From Diadema setosum (Eukaryota > Echinodermata > Echinoidea > Diadematoida > Diadematidae), in the NCBI GenBank assembly GCA_033980235.1, contig CM067069.1, forward strand, positions 15,449,828 through 15,513,827: a DNA stretch of 64,000 nt. The letters are read 5' to 3'. Under the pieces are notes generated by a model, which did no database searches, had not been told where the DNA came from, and worked only from the letters and a program-made list of their open reading frames with translations. The position numbers and the translations under genes were made by a program. Below, piece after piece: positions 38,201-48,836 of this stretch; the first letter of the stretch is position 1; every line of letters starts with the position of its first letter.

Positions 38201-40537
38201 GCTTTCCTGGGACCTGGGGGGCGTTTCATGAAGGAACTTGTCGGATAAAATGTCCGACAAGTCAATTATATCTGACAAGTTCAGAGAAATCAGCCAATCA
38301 GACTAAAGAATTTCTCAAAACTTGTCGGATATAATTGACTTGTCAGATATTTTATCCGACAAGTTCCTTCATGAAACGCCCCCCTGGTTACATGAGATCC
38401 CCCATGATGAATGCCTTTCAATTTCCAAACAATGTGGAAAAAGGCATGAGAAAACTCGGTTCCTACATGGCCAGATTATAACAGAGGTTGGACTGCATGA
38501 CGAGAGGGCTTTTGACAAAGTCTTAGAAAGTCTGCTCAGGGACGTGGGTCTGCTATGCACCAATGGAGATATCTCCCGTTCCTTCACCACATGGGGACAG
38601 ATTTCTAAGGAGGTTTTTGATCGTGTGGAGGCTGAGTTAAATCCTTACTGGACATTGTTCTGACAAGGAAACAATATCAGTCTGCATATATTGCTGTCTC
38701 TGATGGTGACATTCACAGGGCTTGCCCACATACAAGCAGTAAAGTCTGGGAGGATCCCAAAAAGCTACTGTATCAGGGAGATGCTTGTATACTACATGCA
38801 TCTCAGTTGGTGATGGTAATGCCCCCTCCCCCAGCCCCCGATCTAAATGTCCCCGTGATTCCTGAAGCATGACCATTGCGAGGGGTTATATATCTGCTCT
38901 TTTGTCCAAATACGAAGAGACAGTTATTATTATCTGTGAATCTCTTGCGTATCAAGTCAGGGAGACTTTGCAGGTCTGCATTCAGTATCATGACAGCACA
39001 TACTAAATTTCAGGGGTGATATAACTATAGGTTCCATGACATTTGCTCCTGCAACAATTGCTCCCATGAAATATCTACACACTATCCATAGCCAAACACT
39101 AAACCTACGCACAAACATAACCCTATTAACCCCTAATCCTAATCCTCACATCAAACTAAACCTACCATCCAACCACACCCCTAAGCCTAACCCTTAATAA
39201 ATTCTTGGAGAAAATGAGACCGGAGCAATTGTTGCAAGAGCAAATGTTGTGTAACCATAATTATCTTCCATTTTGATTTCTAAAGTAATGCAATTCTCCC
39301 TATCGCATATAGCTCTCCGAATCTGAACGCATGTGGCGCTCTAAATTTTTTTACCTTTAATTCTTGGGATATAAACTTCTGGTTATGAACGCCTGATTTG
39401 TAAATGTATGCTTTTATGCACATTGAACGCCAAAGTACTAGCTAGTATTCATCGATTGTATCAAATTCTGTCTTATAATTTCACGAATAATAGAGATATT
39501 TTCTAATCCGTAACTTTGCATTTGATAAATGGGATTCTTTTGCGAAGCGGCCCAATGTTGAGCCGATGATGCCAAACAACGAAATTATGGAAAATATCCT
39601 TAAATGAAGGGCGTGGTGTGAATGAAGTTCCCAACAGACAAAGTTCAGTGGAGAGCATGGAAAAATCTGCTTCACAGGAAAAGCCACTTCGACCTGAAGT
39701 CAAACTTGCATATTTGTTTGAGACATTTCCAGAAAGGAATGTACAATCAAAGATCCTACACTACGTAGGATCTTTGGTACGATTTTCCTGAACCGCAAAA
39801 CCAAAAGTTAACGTCCCAAAAGCGATCGAATAGACATCGGTATCGCAAGATGATATCGCTTGATATCGGCTTTATGCGATAGAGAGAATTCCAACACAAG
39901 GAAACACATGCTGGGTCAGCTCACAATTACATGTACCTCACATCAACCACTTTATTATGGTTACACATCATACAGGGCATTTAGACGTAAAAATTTATAC
40001 TAGAACGGTATAGCTATACCAAAACGGTATAGTTATATGATGAATTTATACGTCTGAATGCTGACTAACGAAACGACATATAGCGAAACGACGGTCAGAG
40101 CATCATTCGAACTAGGACACGATATCGAATCTGCATTCCGTGTGCGTCTGAACGTATGGTGACCATAGACCGGTATAACTGGACAGGGCTTAATGAGAGC
40201 ACGCACGAAAGGTGACCCCACAGCTGTCACTCATGAAATTAGTGTCTGAACGGTCTGTTGGCTACACGATGATTCTTTATACATCGTTTCGTTATGGAGT
40301 TTTGGTATAGAATGGTATGCGTCTGAATAGGGGAATAAGATACACATCTTAGGTGTGTGGACGAATGAGGCAGCTTTCTCTCACCATGTTGTGATCCATG
40401 CCAGGGTCGTGGTCAGGGGGATGGGTCATACCGGTCATGGGGTGGTGGTGGTCGTGGGTCATCCCGGTAGGCATGTTGGTGTGGTCGTGGCCACCGGTGT
40501 GCATCCCATGACTCATGTCTCCATGGGTCATCATCAT
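35258..40537 (-). CDS. SLC31A1: High-affinity copper uptake protein 1 (CTR1), four coding exons, 198 aa
   Basis: Trimeric plasma-membrane Cu(I) importer of the CTR family. Coding exons on the minus strand: 40537-40385 (51 codons), 37695-37623, 36356-36188 and 35459-35258 (stop at the low end), with GT/AG junctions and phases 0, 1 and 2; the sum is 597 nt. The start is an ATG triplet at 40535-40537 with an in-frame TAG just upstream. Residues 1-51 form a Met/His-rich extracellular domain with 11 Met and 12 His ([22 protein letters not shown]). A run M51-M54 precedes TM1 (about 74-92, with FYEGLK). TM2 holds the MxxxM copper filter at M158/M162 (LMLIFMTYN). TM3 holds GxxxG at G175/G179. The protein ends in EHCH, the cytosolic copper-binding tail. 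Length and every signature match animal CTR1 (human 190 aa). No internal stops or frameshifts. The introns carry MITEs (38216-38384 and others). Confidence 0.96.
35522..35732. mobile_element. Repeat family J, copy 2
   Basis: From ATACTGTATAAGCTG to CCGTATACAGTA, with TTTCGCAAATTTCGCAAAT and ATTCGCGAAAATAAC inside; in the last CTR1 intron. Confidence 0.68.
35985..36150. repeat. Repeat family I, partial copy
   Basis: Shares TTTGAAAATGAGTGCAGTGC and GAGCTAATTATGAACAGGCT with 48047-48485 and 53205-53530. Confidence 0.65.
37341..37368. repeat. C-run next to TG-rich tract in a CTR1 intron
   Basis: TTTCCCCCCCCCCCCCCACA preceded by GTATATGTGTGTGTG at about 37266. Confidence 0.8.
38216..38384. mobile_element. 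Foldback MITE family M, copy 1 (CTR1 first intron)
   Basis: Ends GGGGGGCGTTTCATGAAGGA and its reverse complement. Inside, ACTTGTCGGATA and TCCGACAAGT repeat in both arms around CAGCCAATCAGAC. Family relative at 62524-62688. Confidence 0.85.
39100..39205. repeat. Weak CCTAA-rich stretch
   Basis: AACCCCTAATCCTAATCCTC and AAGCCTAACCCTTAA; degenerate telomere-like, inside a CTR1 intron. Confidence 0.5.
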
Positions 40538-40549
40538 GTCTGTACTAGT
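40538..40549 (-). promoter_or_regulatory. 5' UTR stub of CTR1 coding exon 1 behind a splice acceptor
   Basis: Directly upstream of the CTR1 start codon, a pyrimidine-rich tract (CTTTCTTTCTTTCTGTAG on the minus strand) ends in AG at 40550-40551. This looks like a 3' splice site, leaving 12 nt of 5' UTR before ATG. The transcript probably begins in a non-coding exon further right, which I could not place. The promoter is therefore not at this spot. Confidence 0.6.
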
Positions 40550-40604
40550 CTACAGAAAGAAAGAAAGTGGGAAATCAAAAAGAAACATTAGTTCTGAGAC
40601 AAAT

Positions 40605-40735
40605 AGAGGTGGCTTCCATTATAACAAAGTCCTCAGACCTGGCTGCTTTACTTTCGTTATATCAAATTTTGATACAGCCGAACAATCAAAGTATCTAAAC
40701 ATCTAAAAAATAATTGGAGGACCTTAGATTACACT
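40605..40735. repeat. Dispersed repeat family H, copy 3 (weak)
   Basis: TTCCATTATAACAAAGTCC and TTTCGTTATATCAAATTTTG resemble 12640-12850; just upstream of CTR1 exon 1. Confidence 0.45.
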
Positions 40736-40739
40736 ATGA

Positions 40740-42150
40740 TTTTGCCTCTGCTTGGGAGGTAATGATGGACAGAGCTTTCGGAGCTTTTTATGTGGGGACC
40801 AGGAGAGGTACACTATCGTACACAACCAGGTGTGAAACACCCTTGATTCCACAGAGGTTGTTTTGATAGGGAGACTCTTTCAAGTGATTTTTTTTTTTAA
40901 AGCGAAGGAAATGATGCTTTAAAATAAAAATATCAAGACTGTAAACCACTCACTGGGGATTCATAACTATTCTACTTCACCTTGTACCTTGTACCTTGCA
41001 GTTGATTTCCTCAAAGACATCCGTCAGGGAGGGTTAATCAGGGCTAGCAACAAGTAGCTCAACAAATAGTTCAGATGCTACAAATATACGTTTTTGTGTC
41101 CATCCTTCCTGTGCCAATGAGTCATATGCCCACAAATTTTACAAATTAAGCAGTCACTATAACAAATGTCATTCACATGGACAAAATACAAGATGCTGAT
41201 CGCGATCTATATACAGAGATTGTTAGCATCCCTTCAGATGGACAGAAATATCCCGCCAATTGCCGATCACGATAATTTTGTCAACCAAACTGTGCATGAC
41301 TGAAATCTACCAAAATGGTGACCCTTGCCCTAGTGTACATGCACTCTTGTGATGTTTTGTGTTTTGAATGATGGGATGAAAAAATCCCAACATTATTTTG
41401 CTCCAGCATTCACACACTTGACTTGGTGCAAATTATAGCCCCATTTTTCAAATTATTGTGACGATTCTGAAACAGTCACAAGGTATCTTGGGATTTGGAT
41501 CGTGACGCTGATCATGCTATTAACCCATTGAGGAAGAGCTGATTTTGCAATATAACATAATACATTATGTTTCCCCTAGACCCTTGTCTGAGTATTCAGA
41601 GGACTAGTATTCAGTGGGTTAATATAGTAAGATTTTTATGTCCACACTGGCAAAAATCTTGGGATTTGGACTGTGATGTTAATCATGAGCTTTGGATCCT
41701 GCTTAAATTTGTGTCAGTGTGAATCCCACTTTTGAGAGTCTTCAAAACTAGACAGTGCAGCGGAGGTCGGGACTTGACTTCTAATAGGTAAGATGGAAGC
41801 CTGGCCGCTGATGTGATGCGGAAGAGGTAGTGACTTCCTTCCTACCATTCTGCTCAGCTGCCAGCCTTGAGTGTCTGCCTGCTGCCTGCCTGGCAGTCTG
41901 TGGGACATGACAGGGGGGTGTTTCAGACTGATTTCGTAAGCTTGATTCTGAGTGCTTGGAATCGTGTTTACATTTACAAGCCACTCAGACAGTCCATACA
42001 ATAGCTGTGCCATAATCTTCATGAGATCAACCAATCACATGAACACATCCTATCGTACTTTATTACTACACACAAGAGTGTGTATACATGAATATGCGCA
42101 TGTTATGATGGGGGTGTATTATGAAATTAGGATTAATTCTTTTTCCCAAA
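40740..42150. other. No gene recognised; upstream of CTR1
   Basis: May contain a 5' non-coding exon or be an intron. A GC-richer patch at 41755-41915 (CTGCCTGCTGCCTGCCTGGC) has no recognisable protein. No TATA box or other element could be singled out. Confidence 0.35.
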
Positions 42151-42154
42151 TCAA

Positions 42155-42305
42155 GGCCCTGTTGCAGAAAAAGATGCAATCAAACACAAGTCAGAAATTC
42201 AGGCATAAGTATTCAAGGTATCAGCCAATCAGAATTGAGCATTCAGAGACTATGTTTGACTTCTTAACTTTTTATGTTTGATCTCAATTTTTATGAAACA
42301 GGGCC
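42155..42305. mobile_element. Small foldback element, family R, copy 2
   Basis: Starts GGCCCTGTTGCAGAAAAAG and ends TTTTTATGAAACAGGGCC; middle AGCCAATCAGAATTGAGC. About 150 bp. Confidence 0.72.
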
Positions 42306-43555
42306 ATGGTTTCACAGCTCAAGCTGATAACACTGCAAAACTGAGCAAAACACACTAGGAAAACATGTCAGGATGATAAACACATCTAGTCAAGACACCA
42401 GTTGAAAGTTGTGTTTGGGAGAAGCATGATTCTTGCATTTAGGTTTTCAGAATTATCACTGAAGGTGATTAATACCCCCGCATTTAGGTTTTCAGAAATA
42501 ATTACACAAGTTTGAAGCTAGCTCACAAACGAATTGTATAGTAAGTCTGAAAACTCCCAGCTGGATCTGATGCTGCTACCTTAGTACGACTACCTTGTTG
42601 ATTTTCAAAGGTTGCAGAGTTCAATATACACCACATGTTCAGTGAGTCAATCCTGCCTATTCTCCAGAGTGACAGGGTAAACTTGGGGGGAAAAGGATTG
42701 CAGTCATTACCGAAGCTCATTATCATCGAAGCAGAAAGTGCCAAAGACTCACAGTACATCCTAGGTGACACAGCTGTGGAGGGCAAATGACAGTAAACGG
42801 GCTATTCTGGTTCAGTGTCCTCATAGACAAAACTAACAGACTCTCAATTGTGAGGTTCGCTGGTTCAAGTCCCCTGGCTGCAGCAAGCAGTTGTGTGCCC
42901 CTCCTTGGCTAGGTGAACTTTGGAGGGGACTTGAAGCAAGCTGTCGGTGTGATGGTTTGCTTGCTTACAGGCATTCACTGCACTGGGCTTCCATACAGGC
43001 CCTATGTCACAAGTCATGAATGGAAATCAAATCATACTGACATCTTCAAAATGATACATAATTTGCCCATATTTCAATTTTTGGTTTGCTGAGAAAGAAC
43101 AGTTGTTCTTTTAAAAGAGCTGTCGGTTTGGGTATATGCTATTAAAATCAAAAAATGGCTGGCCTCCTTTAACAGAGCTGTAAAATGTTGGTGACAGTGT
43201 AATGGCCTGATTTGGGTTCATACTTGTACGTCATAGAATAGATGCAACAATGGTCGCAAGTTGTATTCAAACACAAACTTGCGTGTACTACTGTACCTTT
43301 TGATCTCCTATACTAGATTATGCAGTTTGCCGAGATTGCAGTAAGCATAATACAGTAAATAAAATATGGTTATAAAAGAAGAATGTCATGGTAGGGAGTG
43401 CAGTCGATTCTGCATTCAGAACTTTGTCTATGGGACAAAGTTTAACGGGCTGTTTTACACCAGTCAGTGCAATGCTGAATTACATTTGTATGATTGCTAT
43501 CACAATTCAAATTATCATCCATACACAAGACCAAGGAGAAGGAATTCTGCGATTT

Positions 43556-43664
43556 AAATTTTTCATTTGCAAATGGATGAAAACAAGAGTAGCACATCTA
43601 TCCTTGACAACCGTCAAAGGATAGATGTGCTACTCTTGTTTTCAACCATTCGCAAATGAAATTT
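43556..43664. repeat. Inverted repeat with 52-bp arms
   Basis: AACAAGAGTAGCACATCTAT and its reverse complement face each other across CAACCGT, with outer arms TTTCATTTGCAAATGG/CCATTCGCAAATGAAA. Confidence 0.9.
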
Positions 43665-43818
43665 CACACCAGGATGATGACATTTGCCTATAAGGACTAG
43701 AACTGACAGTTAAGGTCTGTTATTACAGCTTGCATTCCATATTTAACTCTCTCAGTCTCACGGGTAACAGGGTTATATACAATGTCATTGGGATCTTGTG
43801 ATGATGATTCTGGGTGGC

Positions 43819-44222
43819 TTAAAGGGTGTGTACAGTTCTGGTTGAGGTGAGGATTTAGCTTTTAACGTCTTGCGAGATATTCAGAAACCACTCTATGAGA
43901 TGTTTATTAAGAGCATGCAATTCTAAGGGGTATCAAAAGTTTATTTGATAAAAATCAATTTTGAAATGGCTGAGATATCTAAAAACAAGATGAAACAAAG
44001 AGATCCTAATAAAAGGCGTGGCCTGTCGCCTTTCATTATTATCACTTTTTTGGGGTTACATGTATCTCAGCCATTTGAAAACCAATTTTCATCAAATAAA
44101 CGTTGAATCCCTCTTAAAATTACATGCTCTTTCATATTTCATAAAAAGAGGTTTCTTATCATCTAACTTAGGAATGTTCAAAACAGAATCCCCATCTCAA
44201 GCAGTACTGTACAGCCCCTTTA
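43819..44222 (+). mobile_element. MITE family A, copy 3
   Basis: TTAA at 43819-43822 and 44219-44222. AGGGTGTGTACAGTTCTGG to AGTACTGTACAGCCCC, with the usual TTTATTTGATAAAAATCAAT centre. Confidence 0.88.
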
Positions 44223-44821
44223 AGAAAGCACCTGTATTTTTTTTTTTTTGGGGGGGGGGGGGAGGAATAGACACTACAACATTACACATTTTAACTTAAC
44301 AGCTCTCAGCCCACTCCTCCCCCTCAACCCCACCAGTATAAAAGTACAAACTGAGTGGAGTTGCGTGACTCAATCCTGTCCTGTCAAAAGTTTGTAGACC
44401 AGAGCCTAATGAAGCCATTACAACAGCTACTCAAGAGTCCACATTATGTTTCAATGCAAAAAGGACACAATACAAAAAGAACTTAGATCAGTAAAACAAT
44501 AATACTAGTGTCTCCTGCTCATTAGTTTTTTTTTTTCCAACTTGCTTTATTTTTGCATGTTGTAGAAAGTTATTCGGCCTCAGGATAAAAAGTTTTTAAC
44601 CTCAATCACAACTTAAAAATCCCACTGACATTGTGTATACCCAGGTAACCAGAAGTACTGGACCTGCATGTTTTCACTCATATCCTGGGACACAAGTTTG
44701 TCTTCCTATGCAAAGAAAACATCCATGCATCTTGCATTAAGTAAAAACTATTAACTCAAATCTAAACTTAGAAATGACACAAAAATTGGAGCCATACAGG
44801 CTAGATGACAAGTGGGGAACT

Positions 44822-45048
44822 GTACTGTAAGAGTGGATATTTTCGTGTGAGTAATACAGTATTTTGGGTTTGTTTGTTTGTTTGTTTGTTTTTTTTGTGC
44901 TCAGCTGCGTACAATGAATTTTGCATGTTTTTAATTTAGGACATTAATCACTGGAACATATGGCATGCAAAAATATTCCCATACTTTTATTTTCAGGCTT
45001 GCTTCTGGTTGCACAAAAGGCACAAAAATTTCCACTTTTACTACCGTA
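44822..45048. mobile_element. Repeat family J, copy 3
   Basis: GTACTGTAAGAGTGGATATT at the left, CACAAAAATTTCCACTTTTA at the right. This intact copy shows where the split copy at 54.5-56.1 kb is interrupted. Confidence 0.72.
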
Positions 45049-45249
45049 GGTTGTAGGCAATAACCTTATCATATATATTATATCCAACAAAATGTTTAAA
45101 TTTCCAAGCATTGGAAACAGTACCGTTACCTCAGCATTTTTTTGTCAGCTGCATGATCAACAAGTCTGGAAGGCAGACTAGTCCCAACCGCCAGTCTCAC
45201 ATTTTAAATAATGTCAAGTGTATTTTATGTCTGCACCTTGAAAATGTCA

Positions 45250-45250
45250 T

Positions 45251-45304
<54 letters not shown>
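45250..45304. repeat. (CA)n microsatellite
   Basis: About 27 CA units, then a C run at 45331-45345. Confidence 0.97.
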
Positions 45305-45307
<3 letters not shown>

Positions 45308-45825
45308 CAACTACTCTAAGCTGTAGCTGCCCCCCCCCCCCACCCCCCACACATTTTCCTCAGGAAAACATAGACTCCATAGATACATGACAAGCAGCCG
45401 ACTGCTGATGAGCTAACCAGGGTTTATCCCATGAATCATGGAGACATTTGGGGTTGAATAAACCACATGTAGATCAACCCATATGTATGCAAAACTGGGG
45501 GAGTTTGCTCAGCTGCTTCATCACACAGTGGATTCCACTATCATTTCCATCTGTTTGGAGGATAGATTAGCTTTCAAGTCTGCAGCATATAATAATAATA
45601 TGCCCTGGATCTTACAGCTAAACATACAACCTTTATAGCGGTGCTTCGCAACCAATGGGCTGCGATGTTGGCCAAAAAATGAATAAAAAAGTTTTGTAAT
45701 TGATGTAATTGGGCCTAAAAGAAAAAAAAAAAAAAAACAACTAAAGGATTCAAAGTGGGCCTCGGGTTTAAAAGAAAAAAGGTTGAGAAGTGTGGCTTTA
45801 GGGAACACATAATGAATGAACACCA

Positions 45826-45966
45826 GTGGCGGATCCAGGGGGGAGCACACTGGGTGCACCCCCCCCCCCTTTATTCTTTGCTATCAAAACAAGAGATATA
45901 AAGAAAAAATGGGGGAGGAGGGGTGCGTGCGCCCCCTCTTTACGGAATTCCTGGATCCGCCCCTGG
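45826..45966. mobile_element. Short hAT-like foldback element (GTGGCGGATCC ends)
   Basis: CAGTGGCGGATCCAGGGG and CCTGGATCCGCCCCTG form terminal inverted repeats around a GTGCACCCCCC...GGGGGAGGAGGGG interior. No clear 8-bp duplication remains. The same end type is seen at 20185-20200. Confidence 0.75.
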
Positions 45967-47624
45967 ACACTATGATATAAAAATCTCCTTCCTTGCAAAC
46001 ATGGGCATAAAATGAACATGTCAGCCCATAAACAATGTACATGAGAACTTGACATATTGCTGGGTGTTTTTTCCATCGATATAAAAACTTTGAAATTGGA
46101 AATATTTCGACCTGGGGGATGATTCATGCATATTCTTCATAACTTCTACATTTTGTGAATGAGCAAACCACAAAGACCATGTTTGTACATATGTACGATA
46201 AAACTACAAACATAGGTATGGGCATGTAAATTTGTTACAATATCATTCCAGTTCTCAACAAAGCCAACTTTGTCATTAATCATAGCTGTTGATCATATAC
46301 ACTGTACAAGTCTTTTGTTTACTTTTCCTATAAACAAAAAATTCCATGATCTCAACCTTTAATACAATAAACAGGGAAAACTTTTGTAGACAACACTTAA
46401 GATCATCATATGAAGCAGATCCACAGTGTAAAGAATTAAAACTGCAGTTTTCGCTGATGTGCGCAACGTATGGCATTACAAGCGAGCTGGATAAGTGCAC
46501 AGTAAGCCAGCTGCTACCCCTCACTGGTAAATTTCATGAGAAAATGTCAGCATATATACACTGTACACCTGTTTTCAACTTGATTAGCAGCAAAAGTTCA
46601 AGCAACTGTGATTATAGTTGTAAGCCTACCATATAAACATGAAGGAAAGCTCTGCCAAGTCTCCAGCGGTTAGCACAAACCATAGTACAAAATAAGACAA
46701 TATAGGTTGTTTCATTCGCACTTGTCCATATTTCTAAGTGCATTGTGTTGTAGCATGAAAGGGGGTGGGAGGTTATGGAGCAGTTTTTCAAATGGGGGCT
46801 AATATACTTGTATACACTGTCCCTGAGCAACTTCAGCACAAAATAATTGTCAAAAGTAACTGCTGGTGGTATTTAACGTTCCTTCCAAGCTACTGTAGTC
46901 CCCCTTTGTAAGATGGCATTTTTCTCAACTAGTCTGCATGAGTATTGATTCATCAATCATATGATTTTCAGTCCTTTTTTAAATACATGTACAAGCAATG
47001 GAAAGTGCCAATTTTCTTCCATGGTGTGCTCGGTGTTAGCTAGTGTTTTGATTAATAGAACAATATCAAGCTGTGAAAGAGATGATCTGAAAAGCAGGAT
47101 GGTCAGTAGAGCCTGCATACATGTACAAATGTAAATTTCCATCTTTGTGCACACACAAGAAATGCTGCCAATGTTTCTGCAAATTTTTCATTTTACCCAA
47201 GCCAACATAGTAAATCAACTCCGCTAATTAATGTTTCTCCTTGTCACTCAAAAACTTGATATCCGTTACCTTGCAATTAAATGTGTAATAAAAGCCTGAG
47301 ATGTATTATTTGTAAACATTTCACAAGCCGTGAATGGTTCGCCACACTGATGTACAGCTCTAGGCCACTTGACTGATTTTAGAAAACAAAAGGAAGAGCA
47401 AACCAAGGCCAGGAAATCAAAATGGGGATGTCACTCTGGCGACACGGATAACACCGCGGTAAATATAGACTTTCGCTATCGCCTGAGAAATATCCCGAGA
47501 GTGACAATAACAAGTGGAGCACTGTCTAGCTGGTAGCTTGTCCAATAACGGAGTGGTGCAATGACAACACAACATACAGATCTACAGCAATTATTGTTGT
47601 TCTGAATTCGAAAGTAATTGCCCT

Positions 47625-48778
47625 TTAAAGGGATATTCCAGACAATTCACATCATGTAGTAGGCCTACATAAATCAATAGTGCTATATGTATAGATTTGT
47701 GGAATCCATTGGGGTTTGTGAGCAGATAAATCAATACACTGGAAAACCCAAAACATATACTGTAGAGCAAGATTATTTTGCGGCATGGAATTTTTGCAAA
47801 TTGGAGCCAGTGGCCTTTTTCGCCGCTTGAAATTTTTGCAAATTGCCACTGGCATTCAATACATATGCATGTAGTGTAGACAAGAACCTTTGCATGCATT
47901 TAAATTCCGCAAACCTTGGCTCTCGCAAAATTTGCAAAATCAAATGCACGCAAACATTTCTGGTTTTACAGTACACCAAACAAGGATGATGACATACTCA
48001 AGACGGCTCACATATTCCACGAATGTTTGTACAGTAGCAATGTAATAGACCAGTTCGTAATTCCACTTTGCGCATGAGCAGAAAAAGGTCATTTGTACCA
48101 ACAGGCATTTTGGTTTATTTTAAAATTCACTGAGATAAGCATCTGTGATGTGATGATTATTCATGTGATCCTTTTCTAAATAGTGCTTGCCAGCACATCC
48201 ACCTGACAGCAAGCCAGGTATTTGGTAATATCAAAAGAAAAAGGTTGTTATTGCATTCAATAGGAAACAATAAATTAGATGCCTACTAAAGTGTCAACTG
48301 ACGGACTATTCTGGTCACCTGTCTAAACACAAGTTCAAACTTTGTTTGAACACGGATTCCATAAATTGTTATGTCGGGCAGCTTATGCATTATACAGCTT
48401 TGAAAATGAGTGAAGTACCTAACCGACTGAGAAAAAGAAAGGTCATTTGTACCAAGGTGTACATGAGCTAATTACGAACTGGCTTATTCCATTACAATAC
48501 CACTTGCTGAACAAGTTCACCTACAATGTAGGTGTAAAATTTAAATGTATGTTGTCTTCCTTTGTTCTCCTTCCTTACGTGAAGCTGCTACATTCATTTC
48601 TACGTGTATGTAATCATCCTTGCTCATTATGACCTGTCATGAATTTTGAAAACAATCTTTTTCCTCGTCCCAATCACTGTAAATTCTGAAACTCTGCACC
48701 CAGTAGAACCGATTTATACACTATGTAGATCTATGCTAAAATGCAAAAGTGTAAAACTCAACTGGAGTTCTCCTCTAG
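47625..48778 (+). mobile_element. MITE family B, copy 3, with two nested insertions
   Basis: Starts at TTAA 47625-47628 (AGGGATATTCCAGACAATT). B sequence resumes after 47972 (AACAAGGATGATGACATAC) and after 48485 (ATTCCATTACAATACCACTT), ending near AACTGGAGTTCTCCTC. The insertions are family J (47757-47972) and family I (48047-48485). Confidence 0.82.
48047..48485. mobile_element. Repeat family I, complete copy inside family B
   Basis: Terminal inverted repeats AGACCAGTTCGTAATT and AATTACGAACTGGCTT. The uninterrupted sequence GTGTAATTCCATTAC in family B copy 1 marks the empty site. Partial relatives at 35985-36150 and 53205-53530. Confidence 0.8.
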
Positions 48779-48836
48779 ATAACTAAGTAAATTGACTTGA
48801 TTTTTTAGATGATCAATGCGTTATACACAGCTTAGA

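Noticed and set aside
40355..40591. Plus-strand Val/His-rich frame
   Set aside because: Antisense of the Met/His-rich CTR1 exon 1.
42838..42925. GGTTCAAGTCCCC as a tRNA B box
   Set aside because: No matching A box, anticodon stem or acceptor stem could be drawn.
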